Assembly (NCBI GenBank): GCA_013368325.1
Contig: JAACJK010000170.1
Span: forward strand, 434,001-498,000
Source: Ephemerocybe angulata
Taxonomy: Eukaryota > Basidiomycota > Agaricomycetes > Agaricales > Psathyrellaceae
Length of the DNA stretch: 64,000 nucleotides
Direction: 5' to 3'
Every line of letters begins with the position of its first letter. The first letter of the stretch is position 1. Below, piece by piece: positions 52,370-64,000 of the stretch. The translations under genes and the position numbers were made by a program. Below the pieces are notes generated by a model, which was not told where the DNA came from, made no database searches, and saw nothing but the letters and a program-made list of their open reading frames with translations.

Positions 52370-52640
52370 TTGAATTGTCCGGTAATGTTGTGGATGTCTT
52401 CGTAAGTGTCGTAAGTTCTGCAGCCCAAGTCTAAGGTATCTAGAAGCCACTTTTACCGGTGAAAGAAGGTAGAGTAGGAAGGGATGGTTGAAGTCGGTGA
52501 CAGTGAAGAAATTTCCGGGGAAAAGCCAATATATTTATTCGAACTCCGACTGATCGCCGTAAGCGCCGGCAACCAGCCAATCGCATCATCAGGATACAAA
52601 ATCGCAACTTGACCTTCTACCACTAAGCTTTATCAAGCAA

Positions 52641-53817
52641 ATGTCCCTAGAAAGTCCTGAAAGAGACTTCATAGTCTTTGGATATGGCTCTCTAATCTTC
52701 AAGGTATCTCTTAGCGCTTTAGAGCAATTGAACTAATCGAACGGACGGCAAGGATTGCAGCCGCCTCCCCATGTTAAAGCACAGAGTAAGCACACCGGGG
52801 GCTCTCGTGGCCACAGATACCATGTACTGACATGGGTTCAACAAGCTCCAGGATATTTGAAAGGATATGTGCGGAGATTTGCGCAGAAGTCGCATGATCA
52901 TCGAGGTACACCGGAGGTGTGTACAACCCACTACGCAAACCCAAGTAGACGCATTTAACCCAAGTTTAGAACCCAGGCCGCGTGGTGACCCTGGTTCACA
53001 AAGAGGAATGGGATAAATTCTCTCAGTCGGTAAAGCGCATATTCACGACCAAGAAGGGATCTCAAGTTGATTGGGCGCCTATAGGATGCTTTCCCCGACG
53101 ATGATGTCGTTTGGGGTAATGACTATTCGTCACCCGAAGCTAGACGCGTACTGACAGAGCTGAGCAGGGATCGCGTACACAATAGACCCAGCATACGTTG
53201 CCGAAGTTCGAGATTACCTCGATCATAGAGAAAAGGTAAAAAGAGAGACCTTTTGGAAAGCGGAGACATTCAGACTGCTATTTTACAGGATGGATATACG
53301 ATGGAGACCTTGGATATCCATGGTATTGACGACCAGGGAAATGATAAAATTATCATTCGCAATGTGAGTTCAACTCATCGGGGAAATGATTGATACTCAC
53401 AATCGGCACATTTGCAGGCATATGTACGTCTTTCTTGGTCGAATTCATGGGAGACACCATCTCAGGATAGCAGTGCTACGTCGGGCGCGACGACAACCCT
53501 TCATTCAGTAGGTTCATATATATCCCCTGACATATCTTCTCCTAACCCAACTAGTTGGATCTGAACCTCTGGAAGAGCTGTCGCGTACGATATGGAGCAG
53601 CGTAGGGCCTTCCGGTCCCAACAAGGAGTATCTCTACAAGCTCGCCGACTCGGTGAGGGAGCTTTCGCCGGATTCCTTCGACTCTCACTTGTTTGCGCTG
53701 GAGGTTCGCAAGACTGCAATCTATCCCGACCTTTTCTTACTCATAATTGCCATATAGGAACTCGTTAAGAAGTACGATGAGGAGGAGAAGCTGAGCCTAA
53801 CATCCGAGTCGTCGTAA
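52641..53817 (+). CDS. ChaC-type gamma-glutamylcyclotransferase
   Basis: Exon 1 (52641-52703) is MSLESPERDFIVFGYGSLIFK, with the nucleotide/substrate-loop motif YGSL. Later exons give PGYLKGYVRRFAQKSHDHRGTP, RVVTLVHKEEW, the FPDDDVVWG segment, YTIDPAYVAEVREYLDHREK (the Glu of HREK is the expected catalytic residue), DGYTMETLDIHG, CYVGRDDNPSF and EELSRTIWSSVGPSGPN. The end is KEYLYKLADSVREL...LVKKYDEEEK, stopping at 53815-53817. ChaC2-like enzymes cleave cytosolic glutathione to 5-oxoproline and Cys-Gly. About eight small introns; the junction after GTPE near 52919 is uncertain. All the diagnostic blocks of the family are present. Confidence 0.85.
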
Positions 53818-54308
53818 AGTAGACTGCTTTGCGAACGTAATACCTCTGCTAATCTTAACTTAAATCAGAGAATGTTGATGAATAAATCGTTAGCATCAAA
53901 GTCCCATTCTCTCTTCCTTTTCACACCTCAGTCAGAACGATATCCAAGCCTCATTCAAGCTGGAAACTTGAAGATGAATTTCGGAGACAATACTCTCCTC
54001 TGATCGAGTCACGGCGCCGATAACACCGATCTCCATCTGGATAGCTCCCGAATAGGCACGTTGCAGCATGCATCCAGCTCTTCGCCGACCGCCAAATTCC
54101 AATCCAACCATCTTTCCTTTCACCCTATAACCTTTCCACATTTGAGTATTCATGGAGGCTTGAGCCAGCGGGGTCCGTCGGGTCCTCTCTTCAAGTCCTC
54201 TCTTTGTTCGAGATTTCTGGCTCTGTGCCTAAGAAAGCTTCACGCAAATAACGACATCGGTCGACCACCATCGCAAGCCCAAGGGGCAGAACATAACGTT
54301 ATACGGCC
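53818..54308. other. Intergenic, ChaC 3' end and GCN2 promoter
   Basis: No gene, repeat or RNA recognised in about 490 bp. Confidence 0.45.
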
Positions 54309-60219
<5,911 letters not shown>

Positions 60220-60371
60220 GGTTCACTTTACTACCGTTCCATGAAGGAGATAGCTATGCCTGTTACTAGGTTTCTTTACTTTACGTCTCTAGTCAGGATT
60301 AAGTTCCCACTTCACAATGCTTCATTCAGTTATGTATTAATACTTCAGTTTCGTCAACTACGCGTGGTCCT

Positions 60372-61379
60372 TCAGCTCCCGCACCCGACGGTGGCTTTCA
60401 AGTTGTCCTCTCGCCTGCGCCTGGTAATCACCGCCTCAGCCCGTTCCCAGAATGCCCTCAGGTAATCCTTCCTCTCTGAGACGACCCTGTCCACGCTCCT
60501 GGGCCGCCAAGTAGCTTCATCTTCCAGCCAGCTGCACGGATGCCCTTCGCGGATCATGAGATAATAAGCCTCGTCGAGTGCCACCACCACCCTTTCATCC
60601 ACCTTTCGACCGTTCTCTTGCACGAGTCGGCTTATATCGGTCAACCACAAACTGTATGGAATGTAGAAGACACACACGATAAGCGAAGGAGGAAAGTAGG
60701 GGACCGCCGAACGTAGGTGGCAAGCTGCGCTTGATATGGGTTGCCCTGCCGGGGTCATGGAAATGCAGAAGTGGGTGAGGAAGGGAAGATATTGGAAGGA
60801 CCCCCAGTCCCAAGCAAGGACGAAGGGGCTGGACAAATGCAGCTCAAAGTGCGTAATGCTCGCGAAGATCGGGTTGAGATTCTGGCCCTCCGCGAAGCGA
60901 AAATGACGATGCGAGGGTGAGAAGTATCGCGCAGGTATTCGGAGCCTCTTCAACCTTGGCCGGTCCCAGGATGGATGAGTCCCCACTCTCAAGCCCTCCA
61001 GGCTCCTCGTTGCCTTGTAAAAGTTGCTCAAGTCCAACTGGGTGAGGTTGGGGCATGCTGACAGTATGTCGAAGATGGTATCGTCGGAGGTGTCGTGCTC
61101 CTGGGTGTATATGCAGAGAGTTCGGACGTGCAAGGAGAAGAATGGCTCTGGTTTTGTGGGATGGGAGAGCACGGTAGTGTGCAAGCGGGAAATAGAAATG
61201 TGGTCTTCTACGATTACTTCGCGGTAAAGGATGGGCTCGACCCAGGCCTGGACCTTCTTTGATACACGAGCACAAGCCCACCCAGGGATGTCCGGGTCTG
61301 CTGCGGATTCTTCGAAGATAACGCGAGCGAGGTCTTCAGGGAGATCTTGAAAGCGATTGAGTGAAGTTTCAGTGTTCAT
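60372..61379 (-). CDS. F-box-like protein, 335 aa, intronless
   Basis: A single exon from the ATG at 61379 (MNTETSLNRF). The F-box-like segment has LPEDLARVIFEESAADP and GWACARVSKKVQAW, then VEPILYREVIVED. Next are ILSACPNLTQLDLSNFYKA, LRVGTHPSWDRPRLKRL, SHRHFRFAEGQNLNPIF, SITHFELHL, PFLTHFCISM, SLIVCVFYIPY, ERVVVALDEAYY and AFWERAEAVITRRRR. It is the parental member of the pair with 42677-43678 and keeps the better promoter element. Convergent with GCN2. Putative SCF substrate adaptor. Confidence 0.87.
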   Translation of the reverse strand: MNTETSLNRFQDLPEDLARVIFEESAADPDIPGWACARVSKKVQAWVEPILYREVIVEDHISISRLHTTVLSHPTKPEPFFSLHVRTLCIYTQEHDTSDDTIFDILSACPNLTQLDLSNFYKATRSLEGLRVGTHPSWDRPRLKRLRIPARYFSPSHRHFRFAEGQNLNPIFASITHFELHLSSPFVLAWDWGSFQYLPFLTHFCISMTPAGQPISSAACHLRSAVPYFPPSLIVCVFYIPYSLWLTDISRLVQENGRKVDERVVVALDEAYYLMIREGHPCSWLEDEATWRPRSVDRVVSERKDYLRAFWERAEAVITRRRREDNLKATVGCGS

Positions 61380-61422
61380 GGTTGGAGAACATGGACGTTC
61401 GAGGGAGGGAATGAATTCTGAT

Positions 61423-61431
61423 GGGCGCTTG
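61423..61431 (-). promoter_or_regulatory. CAAGCGCCC element, 44 bp before ATG of 61379 gene
   Basis: Family element (ACCAAGCGCCCATC on the minus strand) in gene orientation. Confidence 0.5.
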
Positions 61432-61637
61432 GTAATTAAGACATCGATCCAAACAAAGTGAAGGAGACCGTTTAAAACTTGAAACATGATGTGAGACCCA
61501 AAGGATGCACCGGACCCACGAGACGATGATGCTGTATCATTTAGTAGCTAGGGGAGACCTCCCAGAAGAGGTTGTGAGCCCTATTTCCTTCCCTCCCTTC
61601 ACTGGTGGACTTTGTGCTCGTTATTTTCCCGCGTTTG

Positions 61638-62221
61638 GATGAGGTTCCTAGGCAACTGCTGGAGGAGCTGCAAGGGTTGGACGAAACGGTCACGGTAGTT
61701 GGCATTTGGGGGTCCTCTCATCGCAAGCGGCTTGTGAGAGGAAGGATGAGGGCAATATGAGGCAGGTAATCCTCAAAATAGCAAACACCGTGACACTATA
61801 GCAGGACGGCGTGTGGCCTCTCAGATACCACGAGCCAGGGTTCTGGATGAAGGCAGAGAACAGGGCACGAGAACGTAAGAGGGAAAAGTTGGCGCAGGTG
61901 AGCTTGAATTATCGTTATTGTTGAACGCGGTAGAGGCTGGGCGCTGATTGTGTATCTAGATGTCGAATTGAACGTATAATATGTAGACTCTGGGCTTGTG
62001 TGCACTGCAGGACATACACCAGCACATTCAATATCACGGGCCTCTGCAGCGGCGATTGAGTTGGCAATTGTAGATGCTTCCTCTGGCTTCCCGTGCCCAC
62101 ATTACGCTCAATATGATCATCGCCCGTGTGCTACTGCGATTCTTTTCAATTCAATCTTATGCCCGATCCTTCGGCTTCTACGGGCTCTTTGATCAGATCG
62201 ACTTGCACCGTCCACTGACAT
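61638..62221. other. Intergenic, nothing recognised
   Basis: Lies between two divergent F-box-like genes, beyond the edge of the duplication. No gene is seen. Confidence 0.4.
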
Positions 62222-62230
62222 TAAGCGCCC
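62222..62230 (+). promoter_or_regulatory. TAAGCGCCC element, 105 bp before ATG of 62335 gene
   Basis: Exact element; followed by TGTGACATTAGTTGTCACG, an inverted GTGAC/GTCAC pair. Confidence 0.55.
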
Positions 62231-62334
62231 GTCGCGCGCTAGGTGTGACATTAGTTGTCACGCACACATCACGCTCAACTTGTCCGTCTTCCACGGATTG
62301 CTCAAGGATTTCTGTCCTTCTCCCCTCCATCACC

Positions 62335-63367
62335 ATGTCATTTCTCCAAGCCCGAAGCACCAACCCCGGTTTTCCCTTTCCATTCTATGAACTTCCTGAA
62401 GATCTTGTGTACTCTATATTTGAGGCACTAGCCTCTGATACAAAGGGTCTAGGCTGTCACTGTACGCAGGTGTCTAAGCAGGTGCAGAAATGGTGAGCTC
62501 TCCACGCTACATCCCAGGACGCCCATAATAACTGGCTGCGAATTTCTTCGTAGGATCGAACCCATTATATATCGACATATCCACCTTACAAGCGCCCAAA
62601 AAATGACCCTATTCCACCGCACTGTCGTCTCTCACCCATGCAAATCACCCGATTTCTTCTCTAAACATGTCAAGACTGTATCCGTCAGCGGAATCTCCAC
62701 TTGGGAGGATTTACTGGAGATTCTCTATGCCTGCCAAGGCGTAGAGCGATTGGAGTTGGCGGGGGCCTTTTTGCACGACGACTTGGAGAGCCGTAGTCCA
62801 GTCAAAATTGGAGTCAGTTACATCTGGAAGACGCTCCGGCCGAGAACCCTACGCGTACCTGGGGTCTTGTTTCTCCCTGAAAATCGACACTTCAGATTGA
62901 CTAGGGATAGCCCCAACCCAATCTTCGGAAATGTCACACATTTGGAGTTATCCATTTCGCCAGCCACGAAAAATTGGAACTGGTCCTCCCTATCCCGCCT
63001 CAAGAAGCTAACACATCTCTGCCTGGCCTCCTCACCCTCAGGGGCCGCCATCCAATTAACAGCGGAGTATCTTCGCGAAGCTATACCCCACTTCCCCCCG
63101 ACTCTCGTCGTCTGTGCGTTTGCAATACCGTACACTCTGTGGCATCCGGACTCGCAGAGACTGGTGGAAGAGAATTCAGATCTGGATGAAAGAGTTGTGG
63201 TTGCGGTTAAGTACGCCCAGGCGTCGCCAGACGAGGAATGGGCACGGATGGTGACATGGAGGTATTCAAATGGAGATGATTTGGAGGTGCTTTCTTGGAG
63301 TAGCTTCTGGAAGCGAGCGGAAGCGATGGTCTCTAGAAGAAGGTCCATGGCAAAAGCGCTCCAGTGA
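62335..63367 (+). CDS. F-box-like protein, 323 aa
   Basis: Exon 1 is 62335-62492 and exon 2 is 62554-63367; the 61-bp intron (GTGAGC...GTAG) splits the Trp codon. The F-box-like part has FYELPEDLVYSIFEALASD; NWACARVSK is replaced by CHCTQVSKQVQKW, then IEPIIYRHIHLTS. Then ILYACQGVERLEL, VKIGVSYIWKTLRP, NRHFRLTRDSPNPIF, NVTHLELSIS, KLTHLCLASS, TLVVCAFAIPYT, ERVVVAVKYAQ and SFWKRAEAMVSRRR. Putative SCF substrate adaptor. Confidence 0.84.
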
Positions 63368-63541
63368 AGGCAAGTGATTTAATCCAAGTTTCAGCTCAAC
63401 GGAACTCATCGGGTGTCGTGAAGAATAGGAGGAGATAGCATTGATGGTGGACCCACTGAGTCTTTTCCAACATCGCCTCAAACACTGTATCTCCAACATT
63501 AAACATTCGGCTAAGCGCTCGGGAGCGAGCCTATTAGTGAT

Positions 63542-63601
63542 TCGGAGAGGAAGGACTACCTACATGCATTTTGGGATTGGGCAGAAGCTAGTCTCCCGTA
63601 G
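63542..63601 (+). pseudogene. C-terminal relic of an F-box-like gene
   Basis: Twenty codons, SERKDYLHAFWDWAEASLP plus stop, match the SERKDYLRAFWERAEAVI end of the 42677/60372 pair. Nothing recognisable precedes them. Confidence 0.65.
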
Positions 63602-64000
63602 TCAGACAATTGTATATCTTTGTTGATTTCTCACTGCGTTCGGAGGCGACGGCAAGAAGCGATGGCTGTTAGACGCAGATGAGAAATAAGGCAAGCCGAA
63701 TGATCACTAAAATGGGGTGTTTTCGGTACATGTCGAGTCTATACCTCAAGAAAGGACTACTGGAGCCCGTACGTATCTCCTTCTGTACTTTATATCGACG
63801 GACTCGAGGTAATAAGCGCCGGGCCAGATGTTATCCACGGAACCTTCGGGCGTATAGTCGACCTTCCCATGGTTCTTTTCGCGAAGCTGTTGAATAAATT
63901 CAGCTCAAGTCCCCTCGAATGCGGGAAAACCGAGGTAGTATGACTCACGGATAACGCAGCGACGAACTCAGCGGGACTTGCAACCCTCATGGCATCAAGC
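63602..64000. other. Window end, nothing recognised
   Basis: TAAGCGCCG at about 63811 is close to the shared family element but differs in the last base. No gene is seen before the window ends. Confidence 0.4.

Noticed and set aside
52370..52450. Upstream extension of TRM2 to 52450
   Set aside because: The extension begins with GTG, not ATG; the ATG at 52369 gives a normal N-terminus.

Overview
The window is nuclear DNA of a filamentous basidiomycete, almost certainly an Agaricomycete. The evidence is many short introns (about 50-80 bp, GT-AG), dense gene packing on both strands, fungal forms of GCN2, TRM2, BAG, ChaC and a Mam3/CNNM-type transporter, a MULE transposon, and a large expansion of one lineage-type F-box-like family.

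Layout. 0-5 kb: the 3' end of a BAG-domain gene, two GC-rich minisatellites and a decayed MULE transposase. 5-24 kb: F-box-like paralogs on both strands, some intact and some broken, plus one 10-exon gene of an uncharacterised basidiomycete type (7.3-10.3 kb). 24-27 kb: a tRNA-Val, a DUF21/CBS transporter gene and a second tRNA-Val in mirror orientation. 27-35 kb: more F-box-like genes that mirror those at 15-24 kb. 35-45 kb: a LENG1-like (Cir_N) gene, three more F-box-like genes, an intron-containing tRNA-Leu(AAG), a small secreted cysteine-rich (CFEM-like) gene recovered by manual splicing, and a chimeric duplicated block. 45-60 kb: mostly conserved genes (second DUF21/CBS transporter, TRM2, ChaC-type gamma-glutamylcyclotransferase, GCN2). 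60-64 kb: further F-box-like genes and a relic.

I count 23 loci of the F-box-like family: 13 open and 10 broken or fragmentary. Members share an N-terminal F-box-like segment ending in a Trp codon, a region with recurring THLxL motifs, and a C-terminal FWxRAE motif. About half carry one phase-2 intron splitting the same Trp codon; the rest have none there. Thirteen members carry the same upstream element, T/CAAGCGCCC or a close variant, 44-150 bp before the ATG and always in gene orientation. This suggests a co-regulated, rapidly turning over family of putative SCF substrate adaptors.

Two inverted segmental duplications shape the region. The first mirrors 15.2-24.1 kb with 27.0-33.2 kb around the 24.7-26.5 kb transporter gene, with a tRNA-Val at each inner edge. 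Several of its gene pairs have decayed by different lesions: a stop codon, two frameshifts, a 296-bp MITE with TA target duplication, and a 1.2-kb insertion. The second mirrors 42.4-44.0 kb with 60.1-61.6 kb; its left copy carries a truncated inverted tail of GCN2, which shows the direction of copying. All functional statements are inferred from sequence recognised by eye; no searches were run.
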